A stretch of 64,000 nucleotides of DNA from Streptohalobacillus salinus (GCF_003201605.1 NZ_QJJR01000005.1:1-64000); one strand, 5' to 3'; positions 1 to 8,512 are shown, counted from the stretch's first letter. Program-made: numbers and translations. Notes: a model not told the origin generated them from the sequence alone.

Positions 1-24
1 AATGAATCGTCATCTTGCTTGTTA

Positions 25-612
25 TTATCTTGAACTATAACTCATCTGTTTTTGTTTTATCCATGGCTTCAATTTAATGAATAGCGGAATAAACAACGCA
101 GATACGATTATACTTTTCACAATATTAAATGGTACGACACCAATTAGAATCGTATTGAGTAAAAAGGTTGGCGTTAGATTGGTCCAGCCCATAAACACAC
201 TATAGATCGGTAAGAGCACGAAATAATTTAATGCGCCCATTGAAATGGTCATAATTATTGTGCCAATTACTAAACCAGATACAAGGCTTTTGTTTGTTTT
301 ATAGCGGTGATAAATCATTGATATCGGTACAACAAACGTAACACCTGCGATAAAGTTAGCAAGCACACCGACAGGATCACTCGCACCGTATACAACCAAA
401 TACAGACCGTTTTTAATCAACTGTACTACAACACCTGCCATTGGCGAGAAAATCAAGGCTGCTAGTAGGGTTGGCACTTCCCCAAAATCTACTTTTAAGT
501 AAGAAGGTAAGAAGGGGAGCGGGAAATTTAGTAATAATAAAATCATTGAAATGGTTCCTAATAGCGATAAAATAATAAGTTTTGTTAAATTTGATGATTG
601 AACATTTTTCAT
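25..612 (-). CDS. ribU: Riboflavin transporter RibU (ECF S component)
   Basis: Substrate-binding membrane subunit of an energy-coupling-factor riboflavin importer; it works with the shared EcfA/A'/T module, which is not in this window. The 195 residues are almost entirely hydrophobic, with five to six membrane segments and a conserved loop LKVDFGEVPTLLAALIFSP near residues 39-57 that is typical of RibU/YpaA. The start at 612 is preferred over an in-frame ATG at 633 because the Shine-Dalgarno AAGGAGG (624-630) overlaps the upstream ATG and sits 11 bases before the chosen one. The FMN riboswitch directly upstream independently supports a flavin substrate. The gene is monocistronic within the window. 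Family assignment is firm; substrate follows from family and riboswitch. Confidence 0.95.
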   Translation of the reverse strand: MKNVQSSNLTKLIILSLLGTISMILLLLNFPLPFLPSYLKVDFGEVPTLLAALIFSPMAGVVVQLIKNGLYLVVYGASDPVGVLANFIAGVTFVVPISMIYHRYKTNKSLVSGLVIGTIIMTISMGALNYFVLLPIYSVFMGWTNLTPTFLLNTILIGVVPFNIVKSIIVSALFIPLFIKLKPWIKQKQMSYSSR

Positions 613-687
613 GTTGTCGTCATCCTCCTTCATCTTTTTTATATCGATTTACTCTTAATGATGAAGGGAGTCTAATTTCTGATGTCA

Positions 688-720
688 TATAAAAAACCTA
701 AAGCAGTTTGGGCTTTAGGT
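688..720 (-). terminator. Expression-platform terminator of the ribU FMN riboswitch
   Basis: On the minus strand ACCTAAAGC pairs with GCTTTAGGT around a short loop and is followed by a T run. It lies between the FMN aptamer and ribU, where a ligand-controlled transcription terminator is expected. Confidence 0.85.
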
Positions 721-765
721 TTGATGGCATCAAGAAATAAACGGTTGCACGCAACCATTTAACTC

Positions 766-902
766 TGATCTTCTCCCATCCAGACTTTAACTGTCGGTCC
801 CGGATTCACACCAGGTCCACCGCGTATACCATACACGGGTCACGGACTTCTAACATTACTGTTAGTTACCGTCGGTCGGGAATCTCACCCTGCCCCGAAG
901 AT
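766..902 (-). promoter_or_regulatory. FMN riboswitch (RFN element) upstream of ribU
   Basis: Read on the minus strand this stretch contains the conserved RFN blocks in order: CTTCGGGGCAGGGTGAGATT, CCCGACCGACGGT, AAGTCCGTGACCC, GGTGGACCTGGTGTGAATCC, GGGACCGACAGT and AAGTCTGGATGGGAGAAGA. These are the six-helix FMN aptamer signatures. A rho-independent terminator follows, so FMN binding should stop transcription before ribU. Confidence 0.97.
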
Positions 903-1008
903 TAAATCGATATATAATTATACTTACATTCTACCGTAAAAACTTATTTTCGACAATAGATATGCTGTGACAACTTTGTGACTAATTACACAATCAACCC
1001 ATTAACGC

Positions 1009-2067
1009 TTAATCTTCTAAAGGATTAAGGTTTTCTTTTCCGGTCATATGACTAATCCAATCGACAATTAAATCAATTTCTTCCGTGATGTCTTGCATGC
1101 TAGCTGTTTCAACCGGTGAGTGCATATAACGAAGCGGAAGCGAAACCAAACTAACTGGCACACCTTGATTGGTTAACCGCATTTTATCTGCATCTGTTCC
1201 CGTCATTCGCGGCGTTAATTCATACTGAATTGACATGTCTAATCGTTTAGCTGCTTGTTCAAGCCAAAGATTGATCTTTCGATTAATCGGTGCGCCTTTT
1301 GCTAAGACTGGCCCACCTTCTAATTTGATGTCTCCGTATTTATTTTTATTCACGTGAGGATAATCTGTTGCAAATGTCACATCACAGGCAATCGCAAGAC
1401 TTGGTTTAATACCACTTGCTGCAAAGTAAGCACCACCCATATTTGTTTCTTCATTGACAGTACTTGCTGCGTATACACCTACATTCAAGTCTTTTCCTTT
1501 TAACTTACGTAGAACCTCTGCCACAATAAAAGCCCCAGTCCGGTTATCTAAGCCACGCCCCGTAATATAACGGTCCATCATTACATCTGGTGAACGATCA
1601 TACACAGCTAAATCACCGACCTGAACATACTGACTAATTTCTTCCTTTGACTTAGCTCCACAATCAATATACAAATCTTCTACCTCAAAATCGCCTTTTA
1701 TGCCGCCGTGGTGTTGAGCATTCACGCCAATAACACCACTAATTGTCTTCGCATACCCTCTAATATCCACCCGCATACCAATCGCCGCTTTAGGGTTAAT
1801 ACCGCCCATTTTATCGAAATAAAGAAAACCATCATCACCAAGACGATTAATCACAAGCGCTATTTCATCACAGTGTCCCGCCAACAATATTTTAAATTCA
1901 GCTTCTTTATTTAAAACACCGATGGCATTACCGGCATAATCTGTTATTATTTCGTCTGCAAAGTTTTCTACGTAGTTTATCCATTTCTTTTGAATCTCCA
2001 TCTCCATACTTGAAGGTGAAGGGGTTGATAATAGTTCAAATAAAAAATCTTGATTTTCTAAAGGCAT
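1009..2067 (-). CDS. M42 family metallopeptidase (cellulase M/FrvX-type aminopeptidase)
   Basis: Predicted cytoplasmic dinuclear-metal aminopeptidase trimming peptides. Numbered from the chosen start (352 residues), the expected M42 metal and catalytic residues are all visible: H65 in GHCDEIALV, D174 in GRGLDNRTG, E206/E207 in VNEETNMGG, D229 in CDVTFATDYP and H316 in MHSPVE. The ATG at 2067 is preferred to an in-frame GTG at 2076 because the Shine-Dalgarno AAGGAG (2076-2081) overlaps the GTG and lies 8 bases from the ATG. It stands alone between ribU and pgi, separated from pgi by a strong hairpin. Family certain; exact substrate (general aminopeptidase or glutamyl/lysyl type) cannot be told from the sequence. 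Confidence 0.9.
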   Translation of the reverse strand: MPLENQDFLFELLSTPSPSSMEMEIQKKWINYVENFADEIITDYAGNAIGVLNKEAEFKILLAGHCDEIALVINRLGDDGFLYFDKMGGINPKAAIGMRVDIRGYAKTISGVIGVNAQHHGGIKGDFEVEDLYIDCGAKSKEEISQYVQVGDLAVYDRSPDVMMDRYITGRGLDNRTGAFIVAEVLRKLKGKDLNVGVYAASTVNEETNMGGAYFAASGIKPSLAIACDVTFATDYPHVNKNKYGDIKLEGGPVLAKGAPINRKINLWLEQAAKRLDMSIQYELTPRMTGTDADKMRLTNQGVPVSLVSLPLRYMHSPVETASMQDITEEIDLIVDWISHMTGKENLNPLED

Positions 2068-2186
2068 TTCACTCACTCCTTGTGTATTGTCTTAACCTTC
2101 CTGGTCATCTTCGCTAAGCATATGAACATATTAATCTAATACTAAGCCTCACGCCATAACTTCACTGTGCATTGTCCATCAAAGAA

Positions 2187-2220
2187 GGGTTAACCTCTAT
2201 CTTGCCATAGAGGTTAACCC
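2187..2220 (-). terminator. Hairpin after pgi
   Basis: A perfect 14-base inverted repeat, GGGTTAACCTCTAT with ATAGAGGTTAACCC around a 6-base loop, sits 33 bases after the pgi stop. The minus-strand continuation is only moderately T-rich, so it is a terminator or 3' stabiliser. Confidence 0.7.
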
Positions 2221-2253
2221 TAGATTAGTTAGAAAATCAAACACTCGTGAAAA

Positions 2254-3600
2254 TTATAAGCGTTTCTCTAATTCTTCTTTTTCTTTCTCAAATCCTGGTT
2301 TACCAAGCAAGGCAAACATATTCTTCTTGTATGCTTCAACGCCTGGTTGATCAAATGGGTTCACCCCTAGTAAATATCCACTAATGGCACACGCCTTTTC
2401 AAAGAAATAGGCAACGTAACCAAATGTATACGCGTCAAGCTCAGGCAAGTGAACAATCAAGTTAGGTACCTGACCATCCGTATGCGCGAGCATCGTTCCT
2501 TGATAGGCTTTCTCATTAACAAAATTAACCGTCTCGCCTGCTAAATAGTTAAGACCATCAAGATCTTGCGCTTCTTTTTCAATCGTTAAATCATATTTTG
2601 GTGTTTCAACATGCAACACGGTTTCAAAGATGTCACGACGCCCTTCTTGAACGTACTGACCTAATGAGTGTAAGTCCGTTGAGAAATTAGCAGATGAAGG
2701 ATAGATCCCTTTAAAGTCTTTTCCTTCACTTTCGCCAAATAATTGCTTCCACCATTCACTGAAATATTGTAAAGCTGGTTCATAATTAATCAACATTTCA
2801 ATGGTTTTACCTTTATTGTAAAGAATATTTCGAACAGCAGCATATTGATACGCCGGGTTTTTATCTAAATCCGCTTCACTTAAATCAAGTTGTGCTTGAT
2901 GTGCACCTTTCATCATTTCATCTAAATCAACGCCACTAGCAGCGATTGGTAAAAGACCAACTGCTGTGAGTACAGAGTAACGTCCACCAACATCATCAGG
3001 GATAACAAAACTTTCGTACCCTTGCTCTGTTGCTAAAGTTTTAAGTGCACCTTTCGCACGATCAGTTGTTGCGTAGATACGCGTCTTCGCTTCATCAACA
3101 CCATATTTATCTTCTAAATATTTACGGAAGATACGGAACGCTAATGCTGGCTCAGTAGTTGTTCCGCTTTTTGAAATAACATTGATGGAAACATCTTTTC
3201 CTTCAAGTAAATCATATAAGTCTTTCATATAAGTTGAGCTGATGCTGTTACCAACAAAGATCACTTGCGGTGTCTGCCGTTGGTCTTTCGCAAGCATATT
3301 GTAGAATGAGTGATTTAACATTTCAATTGCTGCTCTAGCACCTAAATATGAACCACCAATTCCGATAACTAACAGAATATCAGAATCAGCCTTAATTTTT
3401 TCTGCTGATTTTTTAATGCGCGCAAATTCTTCTTTATCATAGTTCTCCGGGAGGTCAACCCACCCTAAAAAGGCGTTACCTGCACCCGTTTTATTATGTA
3501 TCATCTCGTGTGCTAACTTTACTGGTTCTTTTAAATAATCTAACTCATGCTGACCAAAGAAAGATAATGCTTTGTCATATTCAAAACGTACGTGTGTCAT
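2254..3600 (-). CDS. pgi: Glucose-6-phosphate isomerase
   Basis: Cytoplasmic glycolytic enzyme interconverting glucose 6-phosphate and fructose 6-phosphate. At 448 residues it matches the short Bacillus form. Visible motifs: sugar-phosphate loop GIGGSYLGA (80-88), SKSGTTTE (143-150), [11 protein letters not shown] (205-215), probable catalytic E290 in FGESEGKD and H311 in [10 protein letters not shown]. The frame is open 23 codons further upstream, but [12 protein letters not shown] is the family N-terminus and is preceded by a GTGGGGGT ribosome-binding stretch, so the start is at 3600. No operon partner; a hairpin follows. Assignment is secure. Confidence 0.97.
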   Translation of the reverse strand: MTHVRFEYDKALSFFGQHELDYLKEPVKLAHEMIHNKTGAGNAFLGWVDLPENYDKEEFARIKKSAEKIKADSDILLVIGIGGSYLGARAAIEMLNHSFYNMLAKDQRQTPQVIFVGNSISSTYMKDLYDLLEGKDVSINVISKSGTTTEPALAFRIFRKYLEDKYGVDEAKTRIYATTDRAKGALKTLATEQGYESFVIPDDVGGRYSVLTAVGLLPIAASGVDLDEMMKGAHQAQLDLSEADLDKNPAYQYAAVRNILYNKGKTIEMLINYEPALQYFSEWWKQLFGESEGKDFKGIYPSSANFSTDLHSLGQYVQEGRRDIFETVLHVETPKYDLTIEKEAQDLDGLNYLAGETVNFVNEKAYQGTMLAHTDGQVPNLIVHLPELDAYTFGYVAYFFEKACAISGYLLGVNPFDQPGVEAYKKNMFALLGKPGFEKEKEELEKRL

Positions 3601-3912
3601 TAAATTACCCCCACTTATTATTTTATTAGACTCCACCTTAAAGATACCTAAAAAGGCATCGAAAATCAAGTAGCTTCGTCTAAAATGAATAAAAACTCAT
3701 TGTTTTTTCAAAAAATTCAAACTATAACTTACAGAGAAGTATTAAATGTTTGTCTCCTTATCATAAACATTATTTATTCATTTCACTTAAACAGGTAAGG
3801 GACAGTCGCCAAACTAAAAGCTCATCTTTATCGACCCATTACCTATAACAATAGCCAGACGAAATTAAATCACAAAAAAAAGACCAGTTACTAACACTGG
3901 CCTTTTGTAACC
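3601..3912. other. Intergenic region between yugI and pgi
   Basis: AT-rich spacer of about 310 bases. It holds the yugI terminator at its left end and should hold the pgi promoter, but I could not find a convincing -35/-10 pair. No small coding frame with a ribosome binding site was seen. Confidence 0.5.
3874..3903 (-). terminator. Terminator after yugI
   Basis: Minus strand: GGCCAGT pairs with ACTGGTC (one G-U) around a 7-base loop, followed by eight T. It begins immediately after the yugI stop codon. Confidence 0.85.
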
Positions 3913-4284
3913 TTATTTATTCATGTCCGACTGTTTTAACCATTCACCTAATTTATCTTTAAGTGTATTAAAACCTTGCTCTTCTTGTTGTGGTGCTTGG
4001 CGACGTTCTTGTTGCTTACGTGGTGCACTTTGCTTCGGTGCTTCTTGCGTCGCGCGGATAGATAATGAATATTTATTTTTTGCTTCGTCAATTGCAAGAA
4101 TCTTAACGTTAACTTCATCACCAACAGAAATATGCTCATTAATATCTTTAACGAAACCATGAGTAACCTCTGAGATGTGAACAAGACCTTGTACTTGATC
4201 ATCTAATGCAACGAATGCACCGTATGGCTGCACTCCTGTAACTTTACCTGTTAAAACTTGACCTTCAGTGAATTTTTCTGACAT
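3913..4284 (-). CDS. yugI: S1-domain RNA-binding protein YugI (general stress protein 13 type)
   Basis: Small cytoplasmic RNA-binding protein of the GSP13 family, reported in Bacillus to associate with ribosomes under stress. One S1 domain fills residues 5-77, with EGQVLTGKVTGVQPYGAFV, GLVHISEVTHGFV and the VGDEVNVKILAID strand. After it comes a Gln/Arg/Pro-rich linker (about 80-102) and a short amphipathic tail. Length (123) is close to B. subtilis YugI (about 130). A good ribosome binding site (GAGGAG, 8 bases before ATG) fixes the start. Monocistronic with its own terminator. A role in translation or RNA handling is known for the family, not shown here. Confidence 0.9.
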   Translation of the reverse strand: MSEKFTEGQVLTGKVTGVQPYGAFVALDDQVQGLVHISEVTHGFVKDINEHISVGDEVNVKILAIDEAKNKYSLSIRATQEAPKQSAPRKQQERRQAPQQEEQGFNTLKDKLGEWLKQSDMNK

Positions 4285-4590
4285 AATTACAACTCCTCAT
4301 TTAATTTTGACAAATCGAAAATGACATAAAGTCTTTGATTTACCGATATCGTGTATACGCAATTATTAATATTAGCATAGGTTGATGAAAGAATACAAGC
4401 ATTTTAGTTGAAAAGTTCACTTACTTTTTTCATCTCACGTCTTAGTGCTAACCCTTGGCCTTACAACCTACTCTATGATATCATTTGGTAAAGGGAAATA
4501 CTTACCAGTTATTACTACTTATCCATTGTATGGTGTAACCATTCAAGCGTGATAGTATGGATAAACATTAATTGATATAGGAGTGAAGAC
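4285..4590. other. Divergent intergenic region yugI/patB
   Basis: About 305 AT-rich bases between divergently transcribed yugI and patB. Both promoters must lie here, but matches to -35/-10 consensus are weak on both strands and I do not assign them. No structured RNA or small gene was recognised. Confidence 0.45.
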
Positions 4591-5769
4591 ATGACATCTT
4601 TTAAACATTTACCTAACCGCCATAATACCCGATCGGTGAAATGGGACAAAGTAAAAGCAATCTATGGTGACGCTGACGTTCAGCCCCTCTGGGTTGCCGA
4701 CATGGACTTAGAAATTGCTGAACCCATTAAACAAGCACTTAAAGACCGCGTCGACCACGGCGTATTCGGCTACACATTTACTGATGATTTATTGGATCAA
4801 TTAGTCACGAACTGGTTGGATACGCAACATGATTTTAATGTGTCAACTGCCTCATTAATTTATAGTCCTGGTGTGTTAGAAACCATTCATATGACGATTC
4901 TTACGCAGACTGAAGAACATGATAAAGTATTAATTCAAACACCGGTGTACTTTCCCTTTCATAGTATGATCAAGAATCATAACCGCGAATTGGTGAAAAA
5001 CCCACTAATAAATACCAATGGACACTATACGATTGACTTTGAAGATTTAGAAGCTAAATTTAAAGATGGCGTTAAAGCCATGATTTTTTGTAGTCCACAT
5101 AACCCAGTTGGTCGGGTATGGACTGAACCTGAACTAAAACGTGTGCTTGAACTTGCTGAAGCATATAACGTCTTAATTATCTCTGATGAAATTCACGCTG
5201 ATTTGGTTTATCAAGGATCAAAGCATATACCGATTGGATCGCTTGACTCTCCCATTCAAGAACAAATCATCACACTGATGTCACCAACAAAATCATTTAA
5301 TTTAGCAGGATTACAAGTCTCCTATGCGATTGTTCCTGATAAAAAGGTCCGGATGCAACTTAGACATGCTTTCTCGAAATATGGTATCACCATGCTTAAT
5401 ACACTTGGCATTACTGCATTAGAAGCTGCCTACTCAAATGGAAAGCACTGGTTGGATGACTTACTTAAATTACTCGCAACAAATAAACAGCTCGTTGAAG
5501 ATACTTTTGAAAATGAGCCGCTCGTTCAAGTGACTAAAGCAGAAGGAACGTATCTTTTATGGTTGGATCTAAATGCCTTAAACCTAGATCATGATACCTT
5601 AAAAACATGGATGGAAACGGAAGCAAAGCTCGGATTAAATAGCGGCATTACCTTTGGTGAAAACGGCAGTGGCTTTATGCGCATGAATATCGCCAGTCCG
5701 ACCGCCTACATCAAAGAAGCACTCGATAAACTTACAGACGCTTTAGCTAAACATAAAAAAAACGCCTAA
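4591..5769 (+). CDS. patB: PatB/MalY-type PLP-dependent C-S lyase (cystathionine beta-lyase) or aminotransferase
   Basis: Fold-type I PLP enzyme cleaving the C-S bond of cystathionine or cysteine conjugates to give homocysteine or thiol plus pyruvate and ammonia. The N-terminal block HNTRSVKWDK and QPLWVADMDL (about 11-40) is diagnostic of the PatB/MalY subgroup. NPVG near 171-174, SDEIHADLVY with D199 against the pyridine nitrogen, and SPTKSFNLAGLQ with Schiff-base K234 are all present. Full length at 392 residues. Ribosome binding site AGGAGTGAAGAC precedes the ATG. Its stop codon lies inside the bidirectional terminator shared with ptsH. It could serve methionine or sulfur recycling, but no sulfur genes are adjacent. 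Confidence 0.9.
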   Translation: MTSFKHLPNRHNTRSVKWDKVKAIYGDADVQPLWVADMDLEIAEPIKQALKDRVDHGVFGYTFTDDLLDQLVTNWLDTQHDFNVSTASLIYSPGVLETIHMTILTQTEEHDKVLIQTPVYFPFHSMIKNHNRELVKNPLINTNGHYTIDFEDLEAKFKDGVKAMIFCSPHNPVGRVWTEPELKRVLELAEAYNVLIISDEIHADLVYQGSKHIPIGSLDSPIQEQIITLMSPTKSFNLAGLQVSYAIVPDKKVRMQLRHAFSKYGITMLNTLGITALEAAYSNGKHWLDDLLKLLATNKQLVEDTFENEPLVQVTKAEGTYLLWLDLNALNLDHDTLKTWMETEAKLGLNSGITFGENGSGFMRMNIASPTAYIKEALDKLTDALAKHKKNA

Positions 5770-5786
5770 TTTAGGCGTTTTTTTAC
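5755..5786. terminator. Bidirectional terminator between patB and ptsH
   Basis: AACGCCTAA pairs with TTTAGGCGTT, flanked by A runs on the left and T runs on the right. It therefore works in both directions for these convergent genes. The patB stop codon (5767-5769) is part of the stem. Confidence 0.88.
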
Positions 5787-5814
5787 TTTAGTCTATTGAA
5801 TGTTTAACCAGAGA

Positions 5815-6078
5815 TTATTCGCCTAATTGTTCGCGAATAGCAGCTGAGATACCTTCGATTGCTTGATCTTCATCAGAACCATCAACCGTCACTTTAATTT
5901 GAGCACCTTTAGGTACGCCTAAAGACATTACGCCCATAATTGATTTTAAGTTAACCGCTTTACCGTTGTAGTGCATTTCGACATGCGATTCATATTGACC
6001 TGCTTTATTTACTAACAAAGTAGCTGGACGTGCGTGAATACCTGTATCATCTGTAATTGTAAACGTTTGTTCTTTCAT
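5815..6078 (-). CDS. ptsH: Phosphocarrier protein HPr
   Basis: Phosphocarrier between Enzyme I and the sugar-specific EII components of the PTS; in Firmicutes its Ser46-phosphorylated form is the CcpA corepressor. From the start at 6078 the protein has 87 residues with active-site H15 in GIHARPAT and regulatory S46 in NLKSIMGVMSLG. The histidine excludes the paralogue Crh, which has Gln at 15. The start is set by GGGAGG 7 bases upstream; a more distal in-frame ATG has no such site. ptsI is usually the next gene in the operon but is absent: the gene is alone, convergent with patB. Confidence 0.95.
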   Translation of the reverse strand: MKEQTFTITDDTGIHARPATLLVNKAGQYESHVEMHYNGKAVNLKSIMGVMSLGVPKGAQIKVTVDGSDEDQAIEGISAAIREQLGE

Positions 6079-6410
6079 TTTTATTCCTCCCACTTATTCA
6101 ACATTATTTAATCAACTCATTCTTTACGTAAACGAATTAATTAATTCTATTATATACGAAATTTACCATAGAATAAATAGCATTACAAGTATTATTACAC
6201 CGTTTTCATTTCTTTCGATTCTATATCTTGTTTCTAACCACTATATTAATGTCCATATTTACTGTTTCATAAATCATTGATCGCTTATTTTCATTGTAAT
6301 CGCTTCCTTCGTTAATTTATTAGTACTTATCTGAAAAGTGATTCAATTGTAATCAGAAGTTAGTTATGCTATCTTAACAATATAAATTGTAGAAGGAGGT
6401 TTTTATTTTT
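6079..6410. other. Divergent intergenic region ptsH/deoD
   Basis: About 330 very AT-rich bases between ptsH and deoD. A deoD promoter is visible at the right end and a lone TATAAT for ptsH at 6149-6154 on the minus strand. No further small gene or structured RNA was recognised. Confidence 0.45.
6347..6375 (+). promoter_or_regulatory. Probable sigma-A promoter of deoD
   Basis: TTGTAA, a 17-base spacer, then TATCTT with an upstream TG (extended -10). It ends 36 bases before the deoD ATG. Confidence 0.6.
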
Positions 6411-7118
6411 ATGAGTACACATATTGGAGCAAAAAAAGGTGAAATCGCAGATAAAATTTTACTACCTGGTGACCCACTTCGGGCCAAATATATCGCTGAA
6501 AACTTCTTAGAAGATGTATCCTGTTATAATGAAGTGCGAGGAATGTATGGATATACAGGCACTTATAAAGGTGAGCGTATTTCTGTGCAAGGGACCGGAA
6601 TGGGCGTACCGTCAATTTCTATTTACGTCAATGAACTTATCCAAGAGTATGATGTTCAAAAACTTGTTCGCGTTGGTACATGCGGGGCTATTCAAAAAGA
6701 CGTGAAGGTGAGAGATGTCATTTTAGCACAAAGCTCAACATCAGATTCACAGATGAATCGGATGGTATTTGGTGGGATTGACTTTGCACCAACGGCTAAC
6801 TTTGAATTATTGAAAAACGCTTATGAGACAGGTGTAGAAAAAGGCATGAAGTTACGTGTTGGTAATGTTTTCACAAGTGATAGTTTTTATCGTGACAACG
6901 CTTTAGACTTGTTTAAAAAGTTAGCTGAATACCAAGTGTTAGCGATTGAAATGGAAGCAACAGCTCTTTACACCATTGCGGCGAAGTACAATCGTCAAGC
7001 ACTAGCTGTACTTACCGTATCAGACCATGTTCTTACTGGTGAGGAAACAACAGCTGAAGAACGTCAAACAACTTTCAATGACATGATTGAAGTTGCACTT
7101 GATGCTGTCATTAAATAG
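6411..7118 (+). CDS. deoD: Purine-nucleoside phosphorylase DeoD type
   Basis: Cytoplasmic hexameric phosphorylase converting purine (deoxy)ribonucleosides plus phosphate to free base and pentose 1-phosphate, for salvage. The 235 residues match the family length. Visible residues: H4 in [10 protein letters not shown]20 and R24 in LLPGDPLR, R43 in NEVRGM and R87 in VRVGTCGA (phosphate site), the EME triplet at 180-182 and D205 in VSDH acting on the base. The ribosome binding site AAGGAGGT precedes the ATG. A strong terminator follows. Assignment is secure. Confidence 0.96.
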   Translation: MSTHIGAKKGEIADKILLPGDPLRAKYIAENFLEDVSCYNEVRGMYGYTGTYKGERISVQGTGMGVPSISIYVNELIQEYDVQKLVRVGTCGAIQKDVKVRDVILAQSSTSDSQMNRMVFGGIDFAPTANFELLKNAYETGVEKGMKLRVGNVFTSDSFYRDNALDLFKKLAEYQVLAIEMEATALYTIAAKYNRQALAVLTVSDHVLTGEETTAEERQTTFNDMIEVALDAVIK

Positions 7119-7124
7119 TTTTTT

Positions 7125-7154
7125 TAAGAGCAAGTATTGACTTGCTCTTTTTTT
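7125..7154 (+). terminator. deoD terminator
   Basis: AAGAGCAAGT pairs with ACTTGCTCTT around a tiny loop and runs into a T tract. The downstream bioY promoter overlaps this hairpin. Confidence 0.88.
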
Positions 7155-7165
7155 GTTAGTATTGT
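7137..7165 (+). promoter_or_regulatory. Probable bioY promoter nested in the deoD terminator
   Basis: TTGACT (7137-7142), 17-base spacer, TATTGT (7160-7165). The -35 lies in the loop and right arm of the deoD terminator, and the -10 overlaps the left arm of the BirA operator. Inferred from consensus only. Confidence 0.55.
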
Positions 7166-7198
7166 TAACTTTAGAAATTTAAAGTTAACAATACTAAC
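7155..7198 (+). promoter_or_regulatory. BirA operator upstream of bioY
   Basis: Perfect 19-base inverted repeat with a 6-base centre. Its core TTGTTAAC, 14 bases, GTTAACAA matches the known Firmicutes BirA (biotin repressor) site. It overlaps the predicted -10 and ends just before the bioY ribosome binding site, so biotinyl-AMP-loaded BirA should block transcription. Confidence 0.9.
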
Positions 7199-7213
7199 AA
7201 GGAGGTAAACCCA

Positions 7214-7804
7214 TTGTTTACATTTACCGCAAAAGATCTAACTTTCAGCGCTATCTTTATCGTACTCATGACAATAGGTGCAAATATTACGTTTTGGCTG
7301 CCATTTCTAGCTATTCCGATTGGTGGTGTTAATGTACCTTTATCTCTTCAACCATTTTTCGCCATTCTATCCGGGTTGCTTTTAGGACGACGGTTAGGTG
7401 TACTTTCTATGACAGGATACCTTGCACTTGGCGTTATTGGTGTGCCTGTTTTTAGTCAACTTCAAGCCGGTCCTTTTGTGTTATTTAATTACACAGGTGG
7501 TTTTTTATTATCATTTGTTCTCATCAGCTTCTTATCAGGCTTTTTAAAAGAAAAACTACCTGTCACGAATCTTAAGTCATTAACAACAATCACAATGACG
7601 AGTACCATCGTGAGTTATCTGATTGGTGTTTCATACATGTATTTAGCGATGAATGTGTGGCTCAATCTGAACGTTTCTTATGCCGCTGCCTGGATAAGCA
7701 TGATCCCCTTTTTAATCAAAGATCTCGTCCTAGCACTTTTACTTGCGAGCATTGCATTAAGGTTATTAACACAGCTTCCCCACTTGAAAAATGGCCGAAG
7801 GTAA
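7214..7804 (+). CDS. bioY: Biotin transporter BioY (ECF S component)
   Basis: Membrane S component of a biotin ECF importer. The 196 residues carry six hydrophobic segments. The BioY signature lies in the first third (PIGGVNVPLSLQPFFAILSG, about residues 38-57, followed by LLGRRLGVLSMTGYLALG) and in the central glycine-rich region with GPFVLFNYTGGFLLSF. Start is TTG at 7214 with GGAGGT 8 bases upstream; an upstream start would run into the operator. Regulation by BirA is indicated by the 44-base palindrome immediately upstream. No biotin synthesis genes are in the window, so uptake may be the main supply. Function is firm. Confidence 0.94.
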   Translation: MFTFTAKDLTFSAIFIVLMTIGANITFWLPFLAIPIGGVNVPLSLQPFFAILSGLLLGRRLGVLSMTGYLALGVIGVPVFSQLQAGPFVLFNYTGGFLLSFVLISFLSGFLKEKLPVTNLKSLTTITMTSTIVSYLIGVSYMYLAMNVWLNLNVSYAAAWISMIPFLIKDLVLALLLASIALRLLTQLPHLKNGRR

Positions 7805-7833
7805 GCACTTTAATGCGAACGACGTTAGATTTA

Positions 7834-7842
7834 TGCTATACT
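7834..7842 (+). promoter_or_regulatory. Extended -10 promoter of yuiD
   Basis: TGCTATACT is a TGnTATAAT-type extended -10 located 35 bases before the chosen yuiD start; no clear -35. It supports starting yuiD at 7877 rather than at the TTG at 7844. Confidence 0.45.
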
Positions 7843-7876
7843 ATTGATAACAGTCGTAGAGAAAGAGAAGGGACAG

Positions 7877-8359
7877 ATGATATTGACAGTTTTTCAAAAT
7901 TTTCCATTAGTTGTTGCACTTTTTGCCATCTTATTTGCGCAAGGTGTAAAAGTACCAATTCATTTTATCGCTACTCATGAATTTAAACCTGGATTAGCAT
8001 TTAGTACAGGTGGCATGCCTTCAAGTCATTCTGCTGCAGTTACCGCTGTAACAACAGGTGTTGGTATTGAACACGGTTTAACCTCTGGCATTTTTGCGAT
8101 TTCTTGCATTTTTAGTATTATTATTATGTTTGATGCCACTGGTATTCGTCGACAAGCCGGAGAACAAGCCATCGTTTTAAATATGCTCGTCAAAGACTTT
8201 CAGTATTTTATTGATGAAGCTAAAGTTTGGAATAAAAAGAAACAATATGAACGTAAACAAGAGCTTAAAGAATTGCTCGGTCATCAGCCGATTGAAGTTT
8301 TCTTCGGCGGATTAACAGGCATTCTTTTAGCATTCTTAATGCACCCTATTTTTAGCTGA
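7877..8359 (+). CDS. yuiD: Divergent PAP2 family membrane protein YuiD
   Basis: Member of the DUF212/divergent PAP2 family, integral membrane proteins distantly related to acid phosphatases; function unproven. The signature GGMPSSHSAAVTA (about residues 45-57) and FDATGIRRQAGEQA (about 85-98) are both present, followed by a charged Lys/Glu-rich cytoplasmic stretch and a final hydrophobic segment. Starting at the ATG at 7877 (AAGGGA just upstream) gives 160 residues, matching B. subtilis YuiD (158). A TTG at 7844 would add 11 residues before an extended -10 has initiated, so it is rejected. Neighbourhood (yuiD near yumB/yumC and bioY) is as in Bacillus. Confidence 0.85.
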   Translation: MILTVFQNFPLVVALFAILFAQGVKVPIHFIATHEFKPGLAFSTGGMPSSHSAAVTAVTTGVGIEHGLTSGIFAISCIFSIIIMFDATGIRRQAGEQAIVLNMLVKDFQYFIDEAKVWNKKKQYERKQELKELLGHQPIEVFFGGLTGILLAFLMHPIFS

Positions 8360-8380
8360 GGGGCGCATATAAACAGCTCT

Positions 8381-8447
8381 AAAAAGGTGTTACTTTTCAG
8401 TGGATGGTCTAGTATCTAGGCCGATCGCTGAAAAGTAACACCTTTTT
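8381..8447. terminator. Long bidirectional terminator between yuiD and yumB
   Basis: About 19 perfectly paired bases (AAAAAGGTGTTACTTTTCA with TGAAAAGTAACACCTTTTT) with T runs on both strands, serving two convergent genes. The 27-base apical region can form a second stem (GGTCTAG with CTAGGCC), which is more structure than a terminator needs. Confidence 0.85.
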
Positions 8448-8512
8448 TAAATGTCCCTTATGTTCTTTTACTACTTAATCCCTCAAATTAAGCTCCAACT
8501 TTTAAAAGCTAC

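Noticed and set aside
1708-1914. 68-codon plus-strand frame within the M42 peptidase
   Set aside because: Shadow of the peptidase gene; no ribosome binding site or family.
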